A DNA stretch of 64,000 bases from Cololabis saira. Lineage: Eukaryota > Chordata > Actinopteri > Beloniformes > Belonidae. Made by a program: the position numbers and the translations under genes. The notes under the pieces were generated by a model, which was not told where the DNA came from, made no database searches, and saw only the letters and a list, made by a program, of their open reading frames with translations. The stretch is taken from assembly GCF_033807715.1 (NCBI RefSeq), contig NC_084596.1:31876879-31940878 (forward strand), written 5' to 3'. This document shows, piece after piece, positions 29,101 to 41,000 of the stretch. Position 1 is the first letter of the stretch. Every line of letters starts with the position of its first letter.

Positions 29101-32100
29101 TGCTTTCCCCAGTGAAAACAGTTGACCTACCCACAATGCCAGGGGGCAATGGATATTCAACCAAAAGGCACTATCTATCTACTCGTTTAAAATTACTTCA
29201 TTATTATTATGACATAGGTTTTATTAACAAGCTACTGCAATTATATTTTTTTTATTACCTAAGATGTCACATTATTGCTTCAAAACCAGGGTAAAGAAAC
29301 AAGAGCCCAGGCTTGTCTAATGTAGTAAAACCCCACCCCAGTCTGGCCTTCGGCAGGAGGGTCCCCCCTTATGAGCCTGGTCCAGACAAGGTGTTACAGG
29401 AATGAAATGTTTAACTAGTTGATTATAAAATGAAATATTTAATATAACACTGGTATTGGATCAGTTCTTAGTATCAGCCAAAACCAAAGGCCCAGGTATC
29501 GGAAACAGAATCACACAGAAAAAGATGGTATTGCAATATTTGTAGTTATGCATATAAAGACTTGTTTACAAACTGTGATAGTCTTACTTTCTCAGCCAAT
29601 CGCAGCTTTTATAAGATCCCAAAGACCCCATTAAGCTGAGGAATAGGCAGCAGCAGACCCTTATTAGTATTAAGGGGTTAACATACTGTAGGTTGTATCC
29701 TGTTTTTTTGCCCAGTGACAGCTTGGATAGCAGACCACTGTGACCCGGTAAATGATTGAAGCAGGTGTAGATAGGGGATGGATGGTTTGATGGGAATAAG
29801 ACATTATTTTGACTTTGGTCAAAGGTTTAAGGAGTCATATTATGAAAATGTCTGTGCTTCAGAACTTTTGTTTCAGTATTTGAAGTCACTACTAACTCAA
29901 AGACCTGGACATATTACAACCATAACACTTAGCTTAGGGTTTCCTAGCTCTGAAAACATGTAATTCAATTAAGCATCTAGATTTGTAGGTTTCTGTGGAA
30001 TCACATACTGAAGTCAGAGTAGAATTATTCAGCATGCTACATGTATTGCTACTTGTTTATAGCACAAAGCTCTAAGACTGATCTCAGAAGAGGCACAGTC
30101 TGTAAAGGAAGGGGGCGGGGTTTCGTGGCTGACCCCGCCCTAATATCAGCCACTCTGACAGTAGTACAGACATTGAAAGTACGCTTTGTCTGCATCAGTT
30201 TGTTATTTTTACTAAAGCATGCCACAGATGTTTTGTTTATATTTCAGACAACTGTTTTTTTAAAAGAATTTCATAAAATGTCTCCTGTATGTTAAACAGT
30301 ATACTCATGCTCATGCTAAACATATTTACTTTTCAGCTTTTTTTGTGTTATAAATTGCCAGACATTTCTAGAAATTCTGTTCTCATTCAATTCTCATTTA
30401 AAATGTCTTCCATAAGATGTTAACTGTCTGTTATGAATATAGACCAGCTGCCCTCTTACTCTGATTGCCAGAAGCTGCTTAGCTCTACTGAACCCAAGTA
30501 AACATCCTGCTTGATGTTTAGTGTTGTATCACTTGGAGCAGATGATTATGAGGACGTATTGGTGAAAATCTGTGACATAAAAGACCAAAACTGTCACTGC
30601 CGACTTGTTATACGTCGGATGGGAACGAGGAATGGCAAAGGGGTGTAGGGAGGGGGGGCATAGTCATATGGATAACTTGCAGTTTCATAGTGAGTCATCT
30701 TTCCTGTACATGAAGCCAAATATTTTCATTGGACAGTTGACTGACAAAAGGTAGAGTGTGTCCCACTGTTCATGTGCCGGCTGAACTTAGCTATGGAGAG
30801 GAAACAAAACCCTATTTGCTCTCACTTTTGAATAAGATGATGTTTGGTTCATTTATTTTTGTTTTACTCTAAATAATCCACAATATATGAGGTACCGCTG
30901 CTTCCAAGCAGTTTGGTCCTTTAACCTGATTCAACGCCGTGCTGTAGAATGGTGTGTGACGAGACCCTGTTGTATGTTGCAGGAATTCAGGAAGGTACAG
31001 AGTGCACCAAGTGTAAAAATGACTGGGCGTTAAGGGTGGCCATTGCTCTCCTCTATGTGCTCTGTGCTCTGCTTACCATAGCAGTGGCAGTCCTCGGATA
31101 CAAAGGTAAGTCAAACTAAACTGAAAAGTAGTTTCTATGCAGGAGATGTACACCTCAAGATCCTTGTGTCACGTAAACGTGTAATTATGCATGCAATTAC
31201 AAATTCAGTGCAGATTTTGCAATAACTAGAGGGAACTCATAATACAATTCACAAGTATCCAAATAAACTAGGAGTGGATCACATTTAGGGGGTTCTTCAG
31301 GAAGAAATGCATTGCAATTATCTATGTTTTAAATAGTATGGAAATCAATGAAAAAGTATTGTGTTTTCATTTCCAGTGAAGGGGTGACTTCTGCACGTCA
31401 CCCTCCTGGTTCCACTGTCATGTTGCACTGATATTTTAATTCAATTCAATTTTATTTGTATAGCGTCTAATACAACAAAAGTTGTCTCTAGGCGCTTTCC
31501 AGAGACCCAGAATATGACCCCCGAGCAATTATTACATAAACAATGGCAGGTAAAAACTCCCCTAGTGGGAGAAAAGCCTTAAGCCAAATAGTGGCAAGGA
31601 AAAACTCCCCTTTAGGAGGGAAGAAACCTTGAGCAGGACCTGGATCATAAGGGGGGACCCTCCTGCCGAAGGCCAGACTGGGGTGGGGTTTTACTACATT
31701 AGCCCGAAAGGGACAAATTAAACACCAGCTCTGGAGCGGACACTGCATTTTTCCTGTTTGTTCACAGCAGGCAGATAGGCAGGGTGATCTGTCTGCATCC
31801 TACACCTCGTAAGAAGTTTGAAAATCATTAGTTACACATGTTCCAGATTGTAGAGAATTGTCAGGTATCATGAAAGTAAACGGACCCTATCTAAATAGTG
31901 ATTTTCTAGTGTAAATTGACCGTTGAAAGCACTTTTTCTGTTCTAACCATTTTGCATGCATGCTAACATTCCAGTATCCCCCTTTTAGTGTGTCACGATC
32001 TACAGTTATATGTTTCCTATTGAGTTTATGCAGTGCATTATGTGTGTCAGGGACAACAGCAACTGGCATTTTAATAATGTGTATACATACACTGATCAAA

Positions 32101-35100
32101 ATACAATTTATTTGACTATTTCAATGTCAAAACCTAAATTTTTATGGCACCATGGTTCCTCCAACAAAGGCTAAGGCCTTAATTAGCTCATCTGCTCAGG
32201 CTACATGATAAACGGTCCAATATATGTGACACCTCTTCATCTTTTGTAGACAATCACTCAAACTGGTGAGCGACATCCACCGCCAACATCAGCTGTTGTT
32301 GGCAGACATTTGTTTCAAATTGTCCTTGTTATGGAATGAGTAGTCTTTTTTTCTTCTCCTTTTTCTGACAACACTTTATTTTGATACCTCAAATTTTAAT
32401 CTGGAATTGTGCGTGCAAACATTAGTTTCTGCATGCAACAGTGTGGATCGGCCGGAAATCTATTCATTTTTATTGCTATGCTTGCTGTAAAGAGGGTTTG
32501 ATGTTTACTTTTTAATAACATATATCACAGAGGACATATGTGGACTCCACATTCCTGCCTCCCATGCGTTCTATCTCACTCCTTGCCTTCGTCTTTGTGC
32601 ATGAAGTTTGATAACTTTCAAATGTTTGTGTCAGCGACAACTGCCAAGTCAGAGTTCAGTTCAAGATTTACCACTTGAAAAGACTATTTCCACAGAATTC
32701 ATTGTTTACTTTCCAACTAACTGATATCTTTAGGAGGTCGTTTGCAGCAGGAAACACATTGTGCAACATTGACCCTCACTGGAATCCATTTTTGTGGTTT
32801 GAACCAAAGCACTGATGTTAAATAGAAACAGAGAGAAATTCTTGTTGTCTTATGCACTGTTGGAAGGTATTAAACTGGGTATTTCCAATTTTACACATAT
32901 TTTTCTTGGCCTAAATCAATTATAGAAATCCTTCCAAAACATCCTTCAGCAAGAGTATTATCAAAAGACCTTGCAAAAGTAGTATCTGCTCCACAAGTAA
33001 TGGAAAACTCGCTCTGCCAGTAGGAAATGACTTTAATAAAGAATCTAAAAGATCAAAATCATAATTACGCCTTTAAGTGTCGTTGAGATGGTTTTGGTCT
33101 CCAGCTTTGGGTCTGTATTTGGTGTGTAGCACATGTGATTTTGATGATTTGGCCATAATGTCTACCAGATGACCGTGGACAAACTTCCCTCACTTAACAA
33201 CCCAGCGGAGAGTTTATGGCTCTGTAGCAATTTGTTGTCTCGTGAACCACAGGTCGACTCACAAACGATTACGAGTGTCCAAAACAGTTTGAGTTTGCAA
33301 GAAATCAGTGCAGGCTGGATTTGTGTTTGGATTTTGCCTCCTCCATCCTTCTTTGGCCCTCAGATGACCTTGTCTGTTAGACCACTGTTTGTCTTTCCTG
33401 CTGTGTCACTGAGTCGCTGCACCAGCTCCTGCATCGATCACCAGTAACCTGCTGCGACTCCGATCGGGTGGCTCTCTAACGCGCTTGTCACAATAAGCCA
33501 AACTTAGGTTTTCAGTTATAAATAAATGATACCACTTTGCCGATGCAGGAATGGGGATTATTTAGTCTGTTTGAGGGAAGAAAAACAAAAGTCAGGGCCA
33601 GTTGCAGTTGTAGAATTTAATACAAGCACAAATATGAAGAAATCAAACTGTTTCAAACATAGCTGCATCTTTCTCAGCCGTGTCTCTCCAAAGGTTGGAT
33701 GCTGATGATATTATGATTTAGATTAGATTCATATTCAAAAATCTAACTTTATTTGTATAGCAATTTTCATACAACTTATGCAACACAAAGTGTTTTACAT
33801 AACTAAAACAAACATTGTTTTCTTTAATGTAACAGTCACATTACTTGAAAAATGTTCTCATATTCCAGTTGAGTTATTTTTTCAAATAGCTGTTTTTATG
33901 AGGATTTCTCGGGGAGTAAGATATTTATTTATAAAGCAGACAATGTTTATTTGATGTTATCAACAGGGTTACAACTATAGTGGCCCAATAAAAATGTAAT
34001 AAAGCTAATCTAGGATTAGAACGAGTCGTCCAGATGCTGAAGATAAGTACCTTCCCAAGATAGTGGTGGGATTGACTCAGTCAGACTGGAATGTGGCATT
34101 TAGTGTTAGAAATGTACGGTTTTCAGACACCAATACCCTCCTGCTCCAAAAACACCTGGAGCAGGACCCTTCCAGAGCTCCGGCCAAGTAATGCCGGCGT
34201 TACCATGGCGGTCAGGTCAGATGCCTCGGCCTGCTGCTGGCAGCAGCTGCAGTCAGACAACAGTCCTGACCTTCTCAGGTTAGCCTGGAAGAGCAAAGGT
34301 GGGTCGGCTGGAACAGGGAGGGAGCTCAGCCAAGGGGTCAACTGTTCAGACTGCTGCAGGCAGGCTCAGACCTGCTCTGGCGAGTGGCCTTTGACCAACT
34401 CCACCCGGAAACCCTTCCAGGCCAACCCAGATCCATTTTCAGCCGTTAGTTTCCACAACGAGCCCTGTTATCTTTGAAATTATAAAATGGGACCCTAAAT
34501 ATGCCTACATTTAATGTTTCATACAATCTTAACCTATGAGGTACAAGGCTGTGCATTTTAATATGGGGGTCAATCAAAATCAACTCATTATGAGAGCGCA
34601 CCCCTAGTGGTCATTTGAGGAACTGTACTTCCTCACTGGCTTCAAAGACAAAAACCAGAGGTCACTCCTTGGTTTTCTTGTGTTAATAAATTCAGTAGTC
34701 TGGATTGTATAAACTCAGAAATTTTAAAATGTATGAACGTAGAAATTATAAGATTTTAATAATATAAAAAATGTTCATTTTGCAATACTTTTCCTCTAAT
34801 AGTGCCAAAAGAGGATGGACTTACAGAGGGAAATATGCTCATTCAAGAAGAAAGGGGAAAATGATATTGTGGCCAGTCTTTTGATGTCATCGTTGTTTGC
34901 AGTATCTCATGACCTTCAAAATGAAACATGAATCAATATCTTGGAGGGAACAAAAACGAAAGGGAACTCAGGCCGAAAGCACTCCTCAGTTGGATCCATG
35001 AAACCGGTCGCTTGTGTTTTTGTTTGTCTCAAGTGCATGTTATCGTTACTTGTTTTTGCCACTCCTGGAATGATAACAGTCAGAGCTAGGTCAAGTCTTT

Positions 35101-37097
35101 TAGACGGCCACCAACGGACAGAAAAACAAACCGGGGGGAGAGGAGATGGACTCTTATAGCAGATGTAAGCTGAGAGAAGATGGAGCCAGGGTTGGAGTGT
35201 GCTCGTGTGGTATTTTGTATGTTTTTCAGATTTGTTTGTGTTCAGGAAGTAGGATTTGTGAAAGTGGTCTGATTTGTAATCAACACACACACAGTTGCCT
35301 GGTTACAATATAATCTCAGGAACCTTTTACAGCATCATGTGCTCAAGACTGATGTTTGACGTTCCAGTCATTCAGCATAGAGACCTGACTACAGCAGCAC
35401 CCTCTGCTGGTTTAAATAAATCCTGCTCAGCAAAGAGATCTACCCTCTACAACAGTAACAAGCGGCTTGATTCAGAACCCAATCTTTTTCTCTTAGTGGT
35501 TCAGCGGATGGACGGTGTCACAGAAGGCATGCAGAGTTACGGAGGAAAGATTAATGCTGTGGAGAAAGACTTAAAGAAACTAGGTATGGCTCTTTAATGT
35601 AATATTGTATTGCAGTTGTGAATAAATGTGTTTTTCTGACAAATATTTTTTGCATTTTCAGATGATGAGGCAGGGGAGAAGTCGGTCAATGCCACCAGTG
35701 ATATTAAGACTTTCAAGTCAGATCTGGAATCATTACAAAGCCAAATGAATGATGTTTCCGTCAGGACCAGCGGCAACAGTGACCGACTGAAAGAACTTCT
35801 GACGACAGGAGATGACATGCAAAATGGCCATGTGTCCTTGCAGGGGTTCCTGGAGGGCAACAGAGCCTCATTGCACGGGGTGAACCAGACGTTGGCCTCC
35901 TACAATGGAATAATCAATGACCTCCAGACAGACACTGCACGACTCCAGTCTGAGATACAGGACCAGGTGAATGTGCAGAGCCGGACCCAGGTCAATATCA
36001 GTGCACTTAATATCACCCAGGCCCAACAGCGCAACCTGCTCAGCACTCTGCAGAAAACGGTCGAGGACACAGGCCAGGCAGTTCAGAAGCTGAAAAACGA
36101 CTATCAGGTTCTGCAGCAGACTGCCAGGCAGACACATTCTGACACAGAGTGGCTAAAAGAAAAGGTGCAGAACCTTCAGGTCTTGGCAGCCAACAACTCA
36201 GTCTTGGCCAGGTCAAACGGAGACGTCATAGATGACTTAGGGGCTCAGCTCAGCAATCTAGCCAGTCAAATCCAGAACACGTCTGCCCTTACCGAGGGGC
36301 ACGACCAGAGCTTGCGGGAGCTGATGGACAAGCAGAGGGACCACGATAATGCCACCTCGTCAAAGTTTGATGAGATGGAAGTCCGACTGGACAGACATGA
36401 GAATGATATTGACCGCGTGACGGGCAACGTGAGCTTTGCGGCGCAGATCCTTGGTGTCATCAGTGGCGACTTAAACAACCTGAGGTCCTGTGCTGAGACA
36501 GTGATGAGACATTCAGAAATGTTGGTGGCACTTAATGATAGCATGGAAGATGCCACGTCGGACGGCAAAGAGCTGCGTGCCCAGCAGGGTGAGATGGCGT
36601 CCAAGCTGGACCAAGAAGTCAAGAGCCTGGGTATGCTGATGGAGGAGATGAAGCTGGTGGACAGCAAGCACTCGCAGCTGATCACCAACTTCACTATCCT
36701 ACAGGGTAAGAACAGAGGAACTACTTAATGAAAATGCTTCACATTGTCAGGTGATTGCACGTGGTTATGTCAAAATTTTACATACTTCCATTATTAATGA
36801 AAGCTGTGACAAGAAGATGTAGCTATACGTTGTAGGTACAAAATTATAGGTATACTCATCATTCCTGCCCTTGTCATCTCCTTTAAGGAAAGCTTCTGAG
36901 TACCTCAGATCATCAGAATCAGGTTTATTTGGCCAAGTCAGGTCAAACAAGACAGGGAATTTGACTCGGTTATTTCGCTCACTGTACAGTAAGGCCGGCT
37001 CTTATTAACATATATACAAATAAAAAAAAGGGAAAGGTGCAGCAGTATAAGGTAGTCATGGTTATTGAAAGGTGCATTGTTACAGCATATGATTGTG

Positions 37098-37134
<37 letters not shown>

Positions 37135-38027
37135 GGGCCCGAGCACTTGCAGTGCGAAGGCCCTATTGTATCTGTAGGAATTCTTCTTCTTCTTCTTCTT
37201 ATTGTTCTGACAAAAGGAAGGCCTTTTTGCCCCCCTAAACGTGCCCAAAAAGTCCCCATGCATGCAAGTCAGGCATGGCGAAAAATTTGATATTTAATGG
37301 TTTGCATTATTGTGTATTGTGAATTAATTGTGTAATTTTGCCGCAATTTATGCCATTCCTTCGGCAATTAATACGGCCCGAACCGTAACGTGCACCCAGG
37401 TGTGTTATACATCAAAATGTGCGTCTCCATCTTGCGACTACGCGCATTACTTTTCTCTTTCAAAGTGTTACCGTGGCGACGCTAGACGCCAAAAAGCGCG
37501 CCTCCCCTTCATCTGATTGGTCCATATTGATAGTTCTCCAAAAGTCACCAAATTTGGCATGCAAGCCAGGCCTGGCGATAAATTTGATATTTCATGGTTT
37601 GCATTAATGGGCGTGGCCTAACGGCTCAACAGCGCCCCCTAGAATACTTTTCTCTGCCATAACTTTTGAATGGTTTGACATAAAAAGTCATGGGTGGTGT
37701 CATGGGACTCGGTATTGAGTCCTTGACCATAATTGGTGAAAATTAGCCCCGCCCCTTCTTCTGATTGGTTGTCCCTATTTCCTGCTATAACATTTGAATG
37801 TTTTGACATAGAGAGTTGTGGGTGGTGTCATGGGACTCTGTAATGAGTCCTTGAGCTTCTTTGGCCTTAATTAGCCCCGCCCCTTCTTCTGATTGGTTGT
37901 CCCTTTTTTCTGCTATAACTTTTGAATGGTTTGACATAGGAAGTCGTGGGTGGTGTCGTTTCTGACATGCTTATGGGGGGCGGTGGCCTTGAGTGCGAGG
38001 GCCCGTTCATCGCTGCTTGCAGCTTTA

Positions 38028-38060
<33 letters not shown>

Positions 38061-41000
38061 GCATATTAGTTGATTACTCTGAGACTCTATGGCTACGTTC
38101 ACACTGCAGTTCCCAAGTGACCCAAATCCGATTTTTTGCTCATATGTGACTCAGATCCGATTTGTTTATGACAGTGTGAACAGCACAAGTCACATGGAAT
38201 CTGATCTTTTCAAATCAGATTCAGGTCGCTTCCATATGTGGTTCTAAATCGGATACAGGTCTGATGTTTTGCAATGCGACCTCAGTGTGAACGGCCAGGT
38301 CGGAATTAATGCGACTTTGACACGCAGAGCCCCGAGCCGCGGGGGAGAGACACGGGAGACGGCGGGGGTCCCTCCGGGTCTCCTCCGGGCCGCCTCCGCC
38401 TCTCCTCTTCCCCTCCCCACCGCTCACCTCTTTTTCATCTACGACCTCAGATCAGACGAGACAACCCGCTGAAATTAAGCATATTACTAAATAAAGAAGC
38501 TAAGGATTCAAATCAGCGAAGCGGTCGTGGTCGCATAACCTGCCCGTTTTACAACGAGCTGGACCGTGTGTTAGGTGATAAACCCAGCTGAACGCCGGAG
38601 AGCAGAGCTGACACTCCGGGGAGCGGAGCTAGAGCCCTGCTATAGTGGGACTGTTTTCTTCATCCCGCTCCCGCTGCATTTCTGACCATTACCGCCCGCT
38701 CCCGCAACGTGTGTGTTATACTCCCGCCCGCGCCCGCAGTGTTTACATCCACTCCCGCCCGCTCCCGCAAAACTCTGAGAATTCATGCCCGCACAATGAT
38801 AAAGATGCAAGAGAAACGTCGTCCTTGACAAATCTATCTGATTTAATGTTAACATGATAATTGTGGAGCTTGATGGATAATTGGCAGTTCATAGGCACCT
38901 GACCGAAAGTTGGATGCAAATCCATCATTGTCATCATCACACGCCTCTGCGCATGCGGGTCAGTTCAGGGCCGCGATGCGTTCACACTCGAGTTGGATAT
39001 AGGACACGTTTTAAAAGATAATGTGAACAGCCACACAAAAAAATCGGATATGGGAAAAAATCGGAATTGAGCATTAAGGACTGCAGTGTGAACGTAGCCT
39101 ATGAGTGATGAGAGTTCATCAGAGCAACAGTTTGGGGGAAGAAACTGTCTCTGAGTCTGGAGGTTTTGGCTACAGAGCTCTGTAGCGCCGTCCAGAGGGG
39201 AGGAGTTCAAACAGACTGTGTCCTGGGAAATTCCAGCGTCTGGCCCCTCCACATTTACATTAAAAAAGACCCACATCTACACAATCTGAATGATTTTTGA
39301 AAATAACTCATAAATCCCTCCCCTGGTATCCTGTTTACTTTTATTCAGCTCAGCAGTAATGTTGTTTTCTTTGTGACAGTGCATAAACTTGTTAATGACC
39401 CAAAGAGTTTCTCACAGATATTTCATTCATCTCTTCCTTTTATGGTTTAGGACCACCAGGTCCAAAGGGCTCAAGGGGTGACAGAGGTCCCCAAGGCCCA
39501 GTGGGTCAGTCGGGCCAAAAGGGTGACAAAGGAGACAAAGGGGTGCCAGGAAATGTGGGACCTAAAGGAGAAAGTGGTGCTGCCGGACCGATAGGCGTGA
39601 CAGGTCCTAAAGGTTCGGCCGGGGCGCGGGGATTTCCAGGTGCTAAAGGGTCCAGAGGGCCTGGAGGTCGAGCTGGAAACCCTGGTGACAAAGGAGACAC
39701 TGGGGCTCCTGGGCTTCTCGGCAGGGATGGACAAACTGGACTTCCAGGACCACAAGGGCCACAGGGGCCCAGAGGAGCAGCAGGACCTGCAGGTTTAGAC
39801 GGGCCTCGTGGGCCGGTTGGACCTATTGGCCCTCCCGGTCCTCCCGGCCTTCCAGGGCTGCCCGGATCTCCCGTAGTGGTAAAGTCCGCTCAGGCCCCTC
39901 AGGTTGTCAAACTCTCTCTACCGACATTAGCTCCTGTAACTGCTGGGGTACCACAAAGCTCTGTGTCCAGGGGGGTCCAGGCTCCACCTGTCGCCACCAC
40001 CCCAGCATCTGGTGAGTTCAAAGACTACACAACTGCTGGAAATGTGTAAATATTTTACTAAAATGGTGTATTTACAAATATTGATAGCTCAAACTGCTTC
40101 TCCAGTTTCTTTTAATGCAAAAGTCTGATATTTACTTTTTTCAGGTTGCCCACCTGAGTTCAAAAGATTTAGGAAAAGCTGCTACTACTTCTCTGACACA
40201 CAGAGACTCAACTTTGATGAGGCAAAGCTGTTTTGTACTAACGTGTCCTCCCATATGCTCATAATTAATGACAATGAGGAGCAGGTAAATGTTATTATTG
40301 ATTCAAAATGATTAAAACAATAACCTGTGTCCTCATTATCCTACAAACATGTCTCAATTTTATTTTTAGGAATACGTTAGAAAAGCAATTACAGGAAAAG
40401 GCTATTTCTGGCTGGGACTGACTGACAGGGAGAAGGAAAACATCTGGAAGTGGGTGGATGGAACCATACCAACTTTCAAGTGAGTTATGAATTTATGAAT
40501 GTCTTTTATTGATCCATGACTTTTTCTTGTCTTTAGATTTTTGCAGTTCAGCTAGTTTGTGTGACTGTAACTAGTTGTCCTTGTGGGTTTTATCAGGAAA
40601 TGGAAGCCCGGCCAGCCTGACAATTGGACTCACGGTCACCAGGATGGCGAGGATTGCGCCGGGCTCATCCATAATGCCAGCTGGAATGATTTCTACTGCA
40701 CTGACCGCATCGGTTTCATCTGTGAACATTCTCTGACTGTCAGTACCTTATTTATATCAACGAAAAAAATCTTGTATGTTGTATCTTGGCAGCCTTCTTT
40801 TAAATGATTTTACTTTTTTTATAATTTAACCCCAAAGACAAAAACCAAAAGTGTTTTTCTCAATCTTTCAACATTCTGACGCTTCAAAAGTTTAAGGACA
40901 GGGTTAGTTGGAACTGATCCTTAAACATCCATCTTTGGAAAAGGGTCAAAGCAGCTTATGAACCTTTTTTTAAATTTTCTGTTTCAGCATGAAAATTACC

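Larger units (their letters stand above)
3374..30982. other. colec12: colec12 intron 2 (27.6 kb)
   Basis: Single intron between the cytoplasmic-tail and membrane exons. It holds most of the mobile elements listed separately. Stretches in which nothing was recognised: 3374-4399, 5351-6105, 7151-8663, 8785-8974, 10166-11502, 11700-12887, 15375-20948, 22023-22975, 23401-27250, 27649-29314 and 29391-30982. No nested gene on either strand was supported. Confidence 0.75.
36909..39245 (-). mobile_element. LINE 3' portion split by two DNA-type insertions
   Basis: Outer pieces 36909-37099 (ATCAGAATCAGGTTTATTTG G...) and 38061-38090 plus 39100-39245 (GGGGGAAGAAACTGTCTCTG ...) belong to one fish LINE on the minus strand. 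It is interrupted by the ATT-flanked element and the TIR element listed below. Family uncertain. Confidence 0.55.

Noticed and set aside
29822..30150. Another TTAA/ATTATG-type MITE (GGAGTCATATTATGAAAAT)
   Set aside because: Only one end is evident; no inverted partner was found downstream.
34091..34477. 128-residue open frame in colec12 intron 3
   Set aside because: Composition is Ser/Cys/Trp-rich without motif, competing frame on the other strand, no splice support.
38442..38490. Functional 28S rRNA gene
   Set aside because: Only the first tens of bases match; embedded in a transposon and followed by unrelated sequence.
39471..39755. Minus-strand open frames across the collagen exon
   Set aside because: Shadows of the Gly-X-Y coding strand with Pro-rich antisense composition.
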